Made by a program: the position numbers and the translations under genes | Assembly (NCBI GenBank): GCA_934045075.1 | Contig: OW203726.1 | Span: forward strand, 22,817,488-22,881,487 | Direction: 5' to 3' | DNA length: 64,000 bases | Source of the DNA: Yponomeuta sedellus | Lineage: Eukaryota > Arthropoda > Insecta > Lepidoptera > Yponomeutidae | Shown here: positions 1 through 10,313 of the stretch, piece by piece | Layout of the letters: every line of letters starts with the position of its first letter | How positions within the stretch are numbered: position 1 is the first letter of the stretch | Notes under the pieces: model-generated | The model's input: the letters and a program-made list of their open reading frames with translations, nothing else | Told to the model about the DNA's origin: nothing | Database searches by the model: none

Positions 1-370
1 AACTTAGGCGAATATATTAATTTTACGTTGGTCACCTACGTACTAAAATTAGTGAGTTATGCTTACCTCCTAATTAAATTATTACAAAAGTCGTTATGAT
101 AATATCGTTTGATGTTTATGCCGATGATCGTTATGCTATGCTGTCGTTATGCTTTTCTCAATCTATGCCTTAAAATATTATGATTAACAAATCATAAGCA
201 TAAATAACAAGCAATAACAATAAACAAGCATAAATAAAAGTTGCACAAGCAAAAATATGCGAAAACAGTTATGCGTATAGTTTTTATGGGTAAATATAAA
301 TATGCGTGAAAACGTCATTACTAATTAAATTATTACAAAAGTCGTTATGCGATCCAATATGGACCCGTAC
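1..370. other. AT-rich intergenic DNA with a 29-bp direct repeat
   Basis: No coding sequence is supported. An exact 29-bp direct repeat is present at 70-98 and 321-349, and the core CGTTATG recurs several times between them. It may be an old tandem or dispersed repeat. Confidence 0.5.
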
Positions 371-747
371 GATATCGATATCGACCCTTGAATGTCTCCA
401 CTGCTGGGGCACGGGTCTCTTCTTGCATCGCAGGAAGGTTAGGCCATACTCCACCACGGCGGCCAACTCCGGGTTGTTGCAGGATTGTAAGGCAGTGGCT
501 GGCCTTACTGTCAGTAGTTATCAAGCCGCCTATGAGCCCACTGACATGGCTTAACGACTGCCATTACATGACAGCTGGCACCAACGTCCTAACGTGCCTT
601 GCGAAGCATGGAAACGCTCGGAAAAATGCCACTTGCTGTAGTCACGGGACTACCGCTAGTGGGACAAAGGCATCAGACCGCGCCTTTTGTTGCTTAACTG
701 AAGTGATTGAGTCCAATCTTCCGGTTCGACTAGGCCACGAGCGCTTC
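371..747 (-). mobile_element. SINE-D copy, 5S rRNA-like head, near full length
   Basis: Read on the minus strand this starts with the head GCGCTCGTGGCCTAG, continues through a 5S-like promoter (AGTTAAGCAAC box, then GGCGCGGTC) and ends with CAGCAGTGGAG and a GATATC-type tail. The C-box-like part is decayed here. The plus-strand open frames of 82 and 146 codons across it are read-through of the repeat. About 377 bp, against 367 bp for the copy at 35,002. Confidence 0.8.
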
Positions 748-1396
748 ATAAGGATAAGTACAAAACTAAAAAAAAACAGGCATTTTTGTCCAAAGATAAA
801 TCTTTTCCACTCCGCCAGCGCTGAATGAAGAGACTAGAGAGCCACATAAATACCTCGAGTCTTGGCGCCTGTGTCGTATTCAAAATGGCCCCCATTACTC
901 CGTGACAGTAAATAGCCGCGCAGATTTACGGCAGGGGATAATTCCTGACCCATGACTTCTTGAGGTGAGGCTACACCGATATAGGGCGAAGGTTACAAGG
1001 GCAAGGGAGTTGCTATAAGACGGCCCTCAAAGAGCAGCTCCTTATTACGGGCGACAAATTCTGTGCGATTCCAAATGTCTATTTATAGGGTGATGCGATG
1101 TCGATTGTACAATCCCTGATGTAACAGCGCTTATAAATACCTAAGTAGCTTTCAAATAAGTTTTTGATTGCGTTTGTAATACAAATATCTACAAATAATT
1201 TTCGTTCCACAAATCCGGTACAGTACATAGTTAAAAAATGTTAATAGTACAATTTCTGTAAAGGCTAGAACTTAAACTACTTCTGTGATCTGTATTTTAG
1301 ATTTCCAGGCCTTCTAGCACAAAATATTTAACAAATATTGTGTGTTATTTGCAAACCTATGACAGTCTCAAACAGAAAAGGGAATCTAACAGTATT
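748..1396. other. Intergenic DNA, nothing recognised
   Basis: No long open frame, RNA gene or repeat shared with the rest of the window was seen. Confidence 0.4.
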
Positions 1397-1478
1397 TGTA
1401 GCCTCTAAATAGGGTTTTAAAATTGTCCTCAGCAATGCACTAACCCGTGTTAGTGCATTAAAAAGATTATAATTTAAA
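1397..1478 (+). mobile_element. SINE-A 3' fragment with foldback tail
   Basis: Matches the end of SINE-A (CTCTAAATAGG, then TTAGTGCATTAAAAAG). An inverted piece of the tail has been added, making an 11-bp perfect stem (1434-1444 with 1449-1459) around a 4-nt loop. Confidence 0.65.
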
Positions 1479-1611
1479 AGTAAACAAACTAATCTACGAC
1501 TCTAAACTACGTAATTGTGAATGTATGTATGTATGTATGAACTTTAGTTATATTACTTTGTTTTAATATAACTAAGACCAGGTAACTCTGTTGCCTGCTT
1601 TGTGTTTCGTA

Positions 1612-1735
1612 AATAAGATTAGTATAAAAAAATATTAGTCCGTAATTGGCCTATGTTTGGCCTACATTTATTTACTTATTTTATATTATTTTGTGCTATG
1701 GGCTTTGATAAATTAATAAAATAAAATAAAAAAAT
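1612..1735 (+). mobile_element. LINE-like 3' tail fragment
   Basis: Shares blocks with 42,785-42,900: AATATTAGT, CGTAATT, TTTTGTGCT and TTCGATAAATTAATAAAATAAA-like endings. It looks like a polyadenylated retroposon 3' end. The coding part is absent. Confidence 0.45.
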
Positions 1736-1739
1736 AATG

Positions 1740-3474
1740 TGTGTGAATGTTTGTGAAATGTGAAATGTTACCGTGTAGAAGAATCTGCTGACCGTAGCTC
1801 TCTGCTGTAGTATATGCTTATCGAAATCCATTATCGTTATTGAAGTGTTCATTATCTCTATCTATCTTTAATCTAAAAACCAACTTTAAACCTTCATCAC
1901 GCCCTATCGAGATCTGAGAAAAGAAGGTCCCAATTTTATGGACCCTTAAATAAGTCCAAATTGACAGGTACTTAAATCGGAGGGACCTATTCAGTAGCGT
2001 ACCCAAAGACTTTTTCACGTTACGACGTGCCCAAGTTACGACGGACCCAAAACTTCGATTAGGTAGCTTTTACCAGGGATTTTCCCCAGATCTGTGTCCT
2101 GCGGGATTAATATTGAAAGGAGGCCTACCTTTACTTCCGTCCGTTTTGGGGTCCCGCGGGTATTTTGCGAAAACCAACATTCGAGATTAGCAATGAATGT
2201 CGGAGTGTTTTTTTTTGGGAGTATTTGCTATTTACCAACGATCAATAACGAAAACAGATAGATAGAGAACATTTTATTGTAATAATGGAATTACGGAGAT
2301 ATTTCTTAACTTAAGAGTACCGGTGGCCTTATCACAAAAAGTGATCTCTTCCGGCCAACCGTTGGATGGACTGAACTAATAGATTAGAGAAGAAAGTAGA
2401 TGTACAAACAAAACATACAAAACGATAATTTTAGAGGTATATGGATACATGTATAAATAACAGTGTAAATAAATTACATTATCAACAGATTCATATTATG
2501 AAAGATAAAAAGAAGTTAAAAATAAAATGTAGCAAAGTGCATTAAGAATATTATGCTTTCTTTCTTAATGCACGCAAGAGTTATATTTATTATTTATATT
2601 TATTACATATCGGCAGGTATTCTAAAAAGTTTTCTTGAAATCAAAAAAAAACTGAAGATTCCTTGCGGATACAAGCCGTATATGAGTATTTTAGGTACAA
2701 TCAAGTCGGCTATACCGAAAAAAATGGAAGACGCGTGACTTGATGATCTTTAATAATAACATAATAATTATATCTTACACTAGTGCTTTAAATGTGAAAC
2801 CTTGTAAGGAGATTTGGATGTTGGTCATTCAATTACGCAGGTTACACGAACTTACATAAAACTTGGCGCACGGATAGATAGCGATCTGAAACCTATGATA
2901 TCCTAGTAATGGGACCTTATGGGATAATTTCTAACGTAGAAGCCGTGGATTAAATAATCGAAATAGAATTATGTGATCCATATCCCGCTAATAACATTTA
3001 TATTTCACCAATTTTCCCTGAATGTGGTGTCGATCAACGCGGAGTCGTCCCACGATGCGAACCATGCGGCTCTGGTCGAAAATGAAAATTATAAAAAGTT
3101 ATGGCGGTACAATATCGACCATTTGGTCGAGAGACAGAAAGTTGAATTTCGAAGCAGCTCCCTGAAAGCGGTGTCTACATTTCCTCTTACACAGAACCCT
3201 CAGCTTTAATAATACTCGAGCTTAGACGGCTTCTCGGGACATTTCATATTGCGAGTGTGAATTATGAATGAGCCTTGATAAGATTTCCCTTAGCAGAAGT
3301 GTTTTCACTGATCTGTATCTCTCAAGGTGAGAGAGGGTGTGTTATTTGGAATAACATACGAAAGTTGCTTGATTTAATTTTTGCGCACATTCTTTTCAAT
3401 TTAACGCTTTCAATTTCAAATAAGTGCATTAAAAAGAATATAATCATGTGGGTACAACGACATCATTCCGATGT
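1740..3474. other. Intergenic DNA with old dispersed repeats
   Basis: No gene is supported. 2241-2420 contains phrases (TGATCTCTTCCGGCC) related to LINE-tail sequence at 40,860 and 61,050. 2840-2960 resembles 38,090-38,200 (AAACTTGG...GATAGA...GATATCC) and is an old dispersed repeat. The 61-codon frame near 2553 and the 78-codon frame near 2973 have no recognisable family features. Confidence 0.4.
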
Positions 3475-3475
3475 A

Positions 3476-3702
3476 TGCAAAGTAGGTACTTGGGGCTGCA
3501 AGTGATGCAAATCACTTCAGCCAGATGTCGTTGCCTGTACGTAATACAGAGAATATTGTAAAGAGGTTCGAAATTTCACTGATGCCGGTGAGTCGCTCAT
3601 TAGCTCAGTTGGACGCTGGCACGGATAGCCAGAGGCCGCGGGTTCGAATCCCGGCATGGGTCGAATTTTTAGCATCTAAATAGGTTTTTTTAAATTTGAT
3701 GC
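3476..3702 (+). mobile_element. SINE-A copy with internal tRNA-like region
   Basis: Contains a tRNA-like stretch with A box TAGCTCAGTTGG and B box GGTTCGAATCC closed by CATGGGT. It is preceded by about 110 bp that is also conserved in the copy at 39,021-39,264 and followed by CTCTAAATAGG. It is not a functional tRNA gene: the anticodon loop ACGGATA lacks U33 and the A-box side has lost bases here. Confidence 0.8.
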
Positions 3703-3719
3703 TGTAAATTATTTATTTA

Positions 3720-3850
3720 TGTTGCCTCTAAAAGTCACGAGTAGGGGCTTAATTACCACGCGTGTACACCGCGTATTGGCAATTTCAAGCGTTGAGCTAT
3801 TTGAACAACCCAGACACTCAGGTTTCTTCAGTCAGGCTACATACATTAGA
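3720..3850 (-). mobile_element. Repeat G fragment (LINE-like 3' region)
   Basis: Contains TTAATTACCACGCGTG, GCGTATTGGCAATTTCAAGCG and CAGACACTCAGGTTTC, also found at 34,850, 49,925 and 52,030. This resembles the 3' non-coding region of a high-copy insect LINE. Orientation is inferred. Confidence 0.5.
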
Positions 3851-3977
3851 AAACAAAGTCATTGGTACATACCCGCACTGAAAACGGACCTGGAACCCTC
3901 GCTTTAGAGCTCATTGGTGTACCCACTAGTAGCCTAGTTTTCGCCGCTCATAGATTTTTTTTACCATACTTTTATTA

Positions 3978-4385
3978 AGCGGTGGTAGCTCAGTGGGTAG
4001 AACCATAGACTGGCAAGCGAGAACCCCAGGTTCGATCCCGAGTGCGGGCATGTACCAATGACTTTGTTTAATTTCAAAGTTACGTACATTTGCGAATTTG
4101 CAGTCGCAATATCACACGCTAACGGTGAAGGAAAACATCGTGAGGAAACCCGCAGCTTGGTTGGCTCCGCACGTATTGACTAGTCTTTCCTGTGGGCTAG
4201 GCCGACTAAGCTGTCAGGATGGTATAGGTGCTGGGCAAGCCTACACCATCTATAAAACCATGACCCAGGCACTACAGCGTCGGAGTGGTCCCTTCACCCA
4301 TCTAGTGTGAGTGAAGATACCACTGGACGCTGTATAAATCATCTCATTAAGTAGATGCAAAAAGGCCAATATTATTATTATGGCA
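3978..4385 (+). mobile_element. SINE-C copy, full length (tRNA-like head plus long body)
   Basis: The head has GGTAGCTCAGTGGGTAG (A box) and AGGTTCGATCCC (B box). The body has GAAAACATCGTGAGGAAACC, TGTCAGGATGGTATAGGTGC and GACGCTGTATAAATCATC, and the end is ATTATTATTATGG. It matches the minus-strand copy at 40,178-40,555 throughout. The 70-codon frame inside it recurs in the copy at 37,315, so it is repeat sequence. Confidence 0.85.
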
Positions 4386-4480
4386 ACATTGTTTTACATG
4401 CTAATGTCCGTGCTTTGCCGCTCCCGTACGCGATATGTCTGACTTAATAATATCGATTAAAGGCAGGAAATCTAGCTTTT

Positions 4481-5516
4481 AATTAAAACTGTTTTTATAC
4501 GGATTTATGCTCGTTTATTACATTTTTACAATTTTCCAACGTTTCGGTACTTTTTCAGGTGCCGTGGTCCTGGATGACTGAGGTGACAGGTGTCTTTTAG
4601 AAATCATTAACGGTTAGTTTACTACCCTCGGCAAAAATTACAAAATTTAATTATGAAGTAATTAAGAACTTACTGGACAAACACATCACTGACCAAAAGA
4701 AAAAAATAACCAAGTGAAACTGGATGCGGGCAATTATCAGTTGTTCCAACTGCCTGCCCGTCTACAAATAATAATAAGTTACATTCCAAAATAGACAAAC
4801 CAATAATTTTTTATATAAAGTCAACAATATTGATTATTAGTAATTGAAGTTAAAATTAAATTTATAAACTAATTACTACTGTCAGTCACTCCTCTCACGA
4901 AAGGCAGGTAGGCTGGAACTCGCTCGACTGGGTCCGGTTAGCAGTCAGCGAGCGATCTGCAGTCAGCGAGCATACACTTAGCGGCACCAACCACTTTATA
5001 CATTTCGATAAAGTTAAAGTTCTAGCCCGAGAAGACCGTTTCTTCCCTAGAATGATACGTGAGGCAATAGAGATCCGCCGACATCCAAATTTTAATAGAG
5101 ATCGTGGTTGGAACATACCGGTAGCATGGGAACCAGTGCTTAAGTGCATGAGACCCCCTTGCTAGAAGTGTGACTGTAGAATAAATAATAAAAATAAATT
5201 TAATTTCAATTAATAATCGGTATCTTTAAGTTCATATAAAGTAATTAGTTTATAAATTTAATTTTAACTTCAATTACTAATAATCAATATTGTTGACTTT
5301 ATATAAAAAATAATTGGTTTGTCTATTTTGGAACGTAACTTCATAATTAAATTTTGTAATTTTTGCCGATGGTAGTAAACTAACCGTTAATGATTTCTAA
5401 AAGACACCTGTCACCTCAGTCATCCGGGACCACGGCACCTGAAAAAGTGCCGAAACGTTGGAAAATTGTAAAAATGTAATAAACGAGCATAAATCCGTAT
5501 AAAAACAGTTTTAATT
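4481..5516 (+). mobile_element. Penelope-like element fragment flanked by inverted arms (PLE1)
   Basis: A continuous right arm at about 5239-5516 is mirrored on the left by 4481-4660 and 4778-4874. The left arm is interrupted by about 117 bp (4661-4777). Between the arms sits only the C-terminal end of a Penelope-type protein (4941-5165). Penelope-like elements commonly carry terminal repeats in direct or inverted order and are often 5'-truncated, which fits. The reverse transcriptase domain is missing. Confidence 0.7.
4941..5165 (+). pseudogene. C-terminal fragment of a Penelope-like GIY-YIG protein
   Basis: The frame ends at TAG (5163-5165) and encodes an EH dipeptide, HFIHFDKV, REAIEI and RHPNFNRD, then a Trp-rich end. 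These match in order the segment EH-HFIRFDK-REAIEI-RHPNFNRD of the larger Penelope-like protein at 54,201-54,968. The GIY and reverse transcriptase portions are absent, so it is a dead fragment. A 13-bp duplication (GCAGTCAGCGAGC, 4941 and 4960) lies at its upstream edge. Confidence 0.7.
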
Positions 5517-5911
5517 ATGTCTACTGCTCGTGTTAACCTTAGAAAATACTATCTAGCTTTTAATTCATCATCAGCCCCTACAAATACAGTCCACTAAACT
5601 ATAAGTAAGACGTAAGCTACACTAACGAATTAATATCACAGGCACCCAGCTACATTAATTTCCAGTCTCTCTCTCCAGTTGGTAAGCAAACAGGCGCGGT
5701 GCTTAGAGCATTATCTCAAGCAGCAGACACGCTCTAATGCAAAGTATCACTAATGTGATTTGAAGAACGCAGCGGGCGAGACTAATTCTAATGCGGTGTT
5801 TGAATAGGGGCGTCTTCCAGCAAGCTTAGCTCTGAGGCGACTGGGAATTTTCAAAATAATTACGCAACGACGAGCTTAAGCAGTTTATACTGAATGAAAC
5901 AGAAATTCAAT
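5517..5911. other. Intergenic DNA, nothing recognised
   Basis: No open frame of note and no match to other repeats in the window. Confidence 0.4.
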
Positions 5912-5924
5912 ACACTCGGTGTAC

Positions 5925-6275
5925 ATACGTACATACAGAGACCAGGGACTGCCACTTGCCACGATCCTGACAGATCACCTTCGCTTCATCAACGTTCATA
6001 AGTCGTTGCATGCATGCACGCCGGTTCCGGGTACTTTTTATCTTTCTTTTTGCTAATACATCCCCTATTTGGTCGATTTATGTCCGCCTGGGTAGTCCCT
6101 TACCAGCCCTTCCACTCACATTCGCAACATATATTTGTTTCGTCAATTTTTCTTCCTTCATCCTCTCCACATGTCCAAACCAACCCAACATTCCTTTCTC
6201 AATTCTAGTCACTACATCCTCTTTCAGTCCACAACGTTTTCTAATCAGACTATTGCGTATCTGGCATTCAAAGTA
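5925..6275 (-). mobile_element. RTE-type LINE 3' end, flanked by a 13-bp target duplication
   Basis: The target duplication ACACTCGGTGTAC lies at 5912-5924 and 6276-6288. Minus-strand reading gives the end of an RTE-type polyprotein (WFGHVER, KQIY, SGRAGKG) and a tail degraded from TATG repeats at the low-coordinate end. Frames are broken. The boundary AAGTA-TTTGAATG at the high end is shared with the copy at 17,758-18,373. Confidence 0.8.
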
Positions 6276-6288
6276 ACACTCGGTGTAC

Positions 6289-7080
6289 AAGTACAAGATC
6301 TTATTCATAGTATGGGGGAGGAAATTAATAGTCTCGTCTGACCAACGTGACCAGATTGCCCTCCGGCTGAGGAGTCCGAGCGGCCGTAGGTCAGCGCGAC
6401 AAGGAAGGAAAATGACGGACGATCCGGGCTGTATCAAGCAGCACCGCCTTCTACATGATAGACGGAAGCATGCCCACACGGAGTTCCAACCGCCTCAGAT
6501 GGCTAGCGAGACTGGTTGGTACTAACCCATTCGCGGACAGTACTATAGGGGCGATTTCGTTGACTGTCCACTACACTACGGCCCGAAGAGGCAGTTTCTT
6601 TAATCTGTGGTTACGTCTTTTCCTTGTGCAAACTCCTCCACAGACTATTTTAATCGTTGCTTAGAAAGTGTTTTCAGGTAACGCATTTTATATATAACAC
6701 AGAAAATTTCAGCAGGGACATATCTTTATATAATTTTTGTGACGTTAATAAAGATAATTAAATGTTCGATCTTGATTTTGTTACACCTTGTATATCCGAA
6801 AATGTAGATGCTCAGATTACTTCACGACCTTTTCTTTAGATTAGATTAGATTACTTTATTCATAATAGTAAAATTTCATGTCAATATTTCATTATAATAT
6901 TAATTAAAATAAAATAAATTACAGTTCAGTTATTAATTATCTGGGTAAAAAAAACATGAATTTCGTATGGTCCCATCTCGAGAAGACTACGCTTCAGTTT
7001 TGCCGTTCTACGAGTGCTTTCACCGTTAGCGAGTGGTATTACTACTTAAACTTCACAAAATTTATGTAAGTGACTTAAAG
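6289..7080. other. Intergenic DNA, no gene supported
   Basis: Overlapping open frames of 69-133 codons exist around 6280-6660 but show no recognisable domain. 7000-7060 carries a scrap of SINE-C body (TTCACCGTTAGCGAGTGG). Confidence 0.35.
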
Positions 7081-7094
7081 AACAAAGTCACTGC

Positions 7095-7334
7095 TACATA
7101 CATACATACATACATACATACATAAATACATACATACATATATACATACATACATACATACATACATACATACATACATACATACATACATACATACATA
7201 CATACATACATACATACATACATACATACATACATACATACATACATACATACATACATACATACATACATACATACATACATACATACATACATACATA
7301 CATACATACATACATACATACATACATACATACA

Positions 7335-7363
<29 letters not shown>
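7095..7363. repeat. (TACA)n microsatellite, 269 bp, LINE tail
   Basis: Nearly pure TACA repeat with a few TAAA and TATA variants near the left edge. It starts directly after the RTE coding end, so it is the expanded 3' tail. Open frames reading MYVC repeats here are artefacts of the tetranucleotide period. Confidence 0.95.
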
Positions 7364-7368
<5 letters not shown>

Positions 7369-7371
7369 ACC

Positions 7372-7689
7372 TCACGCCTGTATCCCAGAGGGGTAGGCAG
7401 ATACCAGGGACTGCCGCTTGCCACGATTCTGACAGATCACCTTCGCTTCATCAACGTTCATAAGTCGTTGAATGCACGCACGCCGTTTCCGGGTACTTTT
7501 TATCTTTCCCTTTGCTAATACATCCCCTATATGGTCGATATGTGTCCGCCTGGGACGTCCCTTACCAGCCCTTCCACTCATATTCGCAATATATATTTGT
7601 TTCATCAATCTTTCTTCCTGCATCCTCTCCACGTGTCCAAACCAACGCAACATTATTTTCTCAATTCTAGCCACTACATCCTCTTTCAA
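7372..7689 (-). pseudogene. RTE-type LINE polyprotein, last 105 codons
   Basis: The frame ends at TGA (7372-7374) just before the TATG tail. Recognisable order: EDVVARIEK, RWFGHVERM, KQIY, SGRAGKGRPRRT, DVLAKGKIKSTR, RRACIQRLMNVDEAKVICQ and SAYPSGIQA. This is the region downstream of the reverse transcriptase domain in insect RTE-like LINEs. No endonuclease or reverse transcriptase is present, so it is a 5'-truncated remnant without activity. Confidence 0.75.
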
Positions 7690-7793
7690 TCCACAATTAG
7701 AGAACTCTAATCAGACTATTGCGTCGTTATGGGACGTCCCTTACCAGCCCTTCAGCTCACATGCGCAATATATATTATATACCAACTTATATA

Positions 7794-8012
7794 TACCTCG
7801 GCCTCGGTGGCGCAGCGGTTTGGCACGCTGACTGTAAAACCAAAGGTTCCTGGTTCGATTCCCGGCCGGGTCAAACTAGGAAACGAACTTTTCTAGTTTG
7901 TCTCGGGTCTTGGATGTTAACACCTATTACACAAGTCATTTAGTTGTACATAGTATAGGGCTAACGAGATCTTTGTAATATGTCCATGAATATATATTTA
8001 TTTATTATATTT
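7794..8012 (+). mobile_element. SINE-B copy (tRNA-derived)
   Basis: A box TGGCGCAGCGG and B box GGTTCGATTCC, then the family body CAAACTAGGAAACGAAC, TAACGAGATCT and a TTTATT-rich tail. Other copies are at 19,036, 58,802 and 61,713. The tRNA-like fold is only partial, so this is a retroposon. Confidence 0.85.
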
Positions 8013-8370
8013 TATAAAAACCTTTTGCATTGAAGCACTCCTCAAATGCCGTTTAAATTAACATTTTAAGACAAATACTTTAAGAAAAACTGTTTAAAGT
8101 TTAATTGAAGAGTGTTTGAGAGGAATAATTGTGAGTTTATAAATAACACTCCTATGATCTACGTTGAATAATCCACATCCGTGTGATCGCTGAGGTCGCC
8201 AAAATAGTTTCTTAAAAAGTATACACATACTGCACATACACCCTTACTAACATAATACGAGTATTAAGTATCTGTAACAACCATTGTTCCTTACATAGGG
8301 GGCCAATGCTTCGAATATTCTATTTTATACATGTACCGGCTACATACCAAAAATGTTTTTTTAGAATGTA
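8013..8370. other. Intergenic DNA, nothing recognised
   Basis: AT-rich, with no gene or shared repeat seen. Confidence 0.4.
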
Positions 8371-8575
8371 CCTCGGCTACTATCGGATAGAATCTGATAT
8401 ATTCACTAAAATAAGGTTTGTTATGTATTGCAATTTATAAGGTTATACAACTTTTCAAAATAGTGAAGAAAAGTTTTATACAGAGCAGGTCCCTAGTAGT
8501 ATTAAACTCGTGTGCTTTCGGCAAAAACCGAAGCCTACTCTAGAGCCCGAGGTGTATTCTAAAAGCTAACAGACT
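8371..8575. mobile_element. Decayed copy of the TAGTCTGTTAGC inverted-repeat element
   Basis: The right end (TCTAGAGCCCGAGG, AAAGCTAACAGACT) and inner left end (TTAGAATGTACCTCGG) match the intact copy at 56,361-56,565. The outermost left terminal repeat is missing. Confidence 0.65.
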
Positions 8576-8817
8576 GTACGCGATTTAAAATCCGTCACAA
8601 AAAAAATCGAGGCTACATTATTCGCAACGCGTGTTAAGCGTGTTAAGGTGCTGTATTTTAAAATCGCCACCTTATAAACAAGACATAATTAAGATCCCGA
8701 CTTCTATTAATCCGTCCGCCCACGGGGGTGTAGAAGATGTATTTTTCCGCTCCGAGCTAGAGATTTAACAAAATAATTGTGACGTGGAAGAGATTTGTTG
8801 TCTTCTCGCTGTGGTCT
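8576..8817. other. Sequence upstream of a candidate promoter
   Basis: No match to the repeats elsewhere in the window. It contains TGACGTGG (8790-8797), a CRE-like half site. Confidence 0.2.
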
Positions 8818-8932
8818 TATAAATCATCCTACCCGCAACTTCCGTTGTTTGTTACCCATTTATTATTAAAATGTTATTACGGGACCGTTGGCTGCCAGTT
8901 CCTAGCCGCGACAGCTTTCTGTCTTGAAGCCG
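8818..8932 (+). promoter_or_regulatory. Possible TATA promoter and short first exon
   Basis: TATAAA at 8818-8823 lies about 110 bp before a good 5' splice site (CCG then GTGAGT at 8933). The single ATG between them opens only 18 codons before TGA, so the putative exon would be non-coding. No downstream exon was recognised, and the arrangement could be chance. Confidence 0.2.
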
Positions 8933-9124
8933 GTGAGTAGTTTTTCTTTAAGTTTCCTGCTGCATTTCCGTGGTGAAGTGGGAAAGTGCAGAGACGCAGA
9001 TTTGGTTCAGATTTAGCGACATTTTTAAAGCGTTAATAGACTCAGCTTCAGGATGTCCGACTGAGCTCAGTTTGCATCCTGCGTCGATTAGTACGTATCT
9101 ATATCAAACACCTTACAAAACAAT

Positions 9125-9600
9125 CTGATAATTTTCCTGATAAATAAAAAAAAAATTGGCCAAGTGCGAGTTGGACTCGCCCACCGAGGGTCCCGTACAA
9201 ATTTTTAGGTAGGCACTTACATAGTTTATGAATCAATTCAGGGACTTTATTTTTGTAATTTAATAGCAAATGTAGGTTTAGATGTTTCTGGACGTTTGTA
9301 GTAGGTATAAGACATTACTTGGAAATTTCATAGATTTTGGTGTACGGGAAGTACCTTCCATATGAATTTTGCTTCTCTTGAGTGTCGAACTATGCTTTTT
9401 TGCGGCATAAACAGCCGTAACTTTTATTGTGTTAACTTACAAGTTTGAGTTTTTCAAATCTTTGTGACACTATAGATTTGAGTTCATGTTTTTAATTTCT
9501 ACTCGATACCTCCTTGCGTTTCCGAGATAAATGATCTTAACACACAGACGGACGAGCAACAAAGTGATCCTATAAGAATATTAAGATATATTAAGCTTGC
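9125..9600 (+). mobile_element. Dispersed insect repeat beginning GGCCAAGTGCGAG
   Basis: Contains AAGTGCGAGTTGGACTCGC, CCACCGAGGGTCCCGTAC and ACACACAGACGGACGAGC, phrases of a very common dispersed repeat in insect genomes. A short piece recurs at 23,536-23,562. No coding sequence. Confidence 0.6.
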
Positions 9601-10236
9601 CTGAAACGCGGTTCAAAAAATATGTTAAGCACACTTTGTGCCAAAAGGCTACTACGACATAAGGGATTATTTAGATGACAATGATGTCTGGAATTAAAAC
9701 CAGTACAACACAGGAGTTCTGTGTTTTATAATAATTATGTTAACTATGTTAATTAAGAATTTTGAAAAGACTAAGTTTGGAGTTTTTTTACCATTTTTTC
9801 TCCAATATCATCTAGATTTGGAAATGGACACCTGGTTTATTTCGTAACGTTAAATAAGTCACAATTTCTGTAATAGGTATAATTGCTTTTACTGTGACTG
9901 TTTCTGCATAAGTCACAGTGACAATTTTTTCTCTGTCTATAGTGTACAATATTTGTATTCCTGTCTTCTTTGTCTGTGTGACAAAAGATATAACTTGTGT
10001 TGGAACGCAAAGCACCTACTAGTACTCATACTCGTACTTACTCCAGTTTTTTTCTCCATACAGCTAAAGAAGGCTCCGTTTTCTGTAAGAGCTTTAGCGC
10101 AGTGACATTTCCATTTTTGCCAATAAGTGCTTGTATCCTGTGGTAGACATAGACAGAAGTTTCACCCACCCATCCATCAAGGTGCGCACCTTGGCATATT
10201 TAAACACGAATAAATAAAACTGCCATTTCAAACTCG
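9601..10236. other. Intergenic DNA with a LINE-tail scrap
   Basis: 9775-9870 resembles the tails at 19,280, 23,915 and 59,705 (TCTCCAA, ATCTAGATTT, GTAACGTT). Otherwise no gene seen. ACTGTGAC and GTCACAGT at 9891-9925 form a short inverted repeat. Confidence 0.4.
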
Positions 10237-10313
10237 AGCTAAGCAATAACAGACGCGATCAGGTGCAGGATTGGTGATCGTCCCGTCACTACCGCTAGTA
10301 GTATTTATTCGGG
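10237..10313 (+). mobile_element. SINE-D head fragment
   Basis: The 5S-like part only: AAGCAATAACAGACGCG, CAGGTGCAGGATTGGTG and CGTCACTACCGCTAG. It is cut off where LINE-E sequence begins at about 10,313. Confidence 0.6.

Larger units (their letters stand above)
7085..7775 (-). mobile_element. RTE-type LINE 3' end with long TACA tail, rearranged at 5' side
   Basis: Minus-strand coding end (7372-7689) followed by a TGA stop and a (TATG)n tail of 269 bp. On the 5' side the element is broken near 7728 and followed by a second short piece (7729-7775) repeating the segment GGGACGTCCC...AGCCC found at 7553. A second insertion or local rearrangement is implied. Confidence 0.75.

Noticed and set aside
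388..828. 146-codon plus-strand frame
   Set aside because: It covers a SINE-D copy in the antisense direction; similar frames appear at other SINE-D copies (32,154, 44,351, 62,485).
5439..5457. Hammerhead ribozyme core in the Penelope-like arm (CTGAAAAAGTGCCGAAACG)
   Set aside because: Penelope-like terminal repeats can carry hammerhead motifs, but here GGCAC and GTGCC pair around CTGAAAAA, and the CTGANGA core and stem II geometry are not satisfied.
7062..7424. Open frames of MYVC repeats on the minus strand
   Set aside because: They arise purely from the TACA period, which has no stop codon in any frame. Not a protein.
7794..7880. tRNA gene call for the SINE-B head
   Set aside because: The cloverleaf is incomplete and the head is always followed by the SINE-B body.
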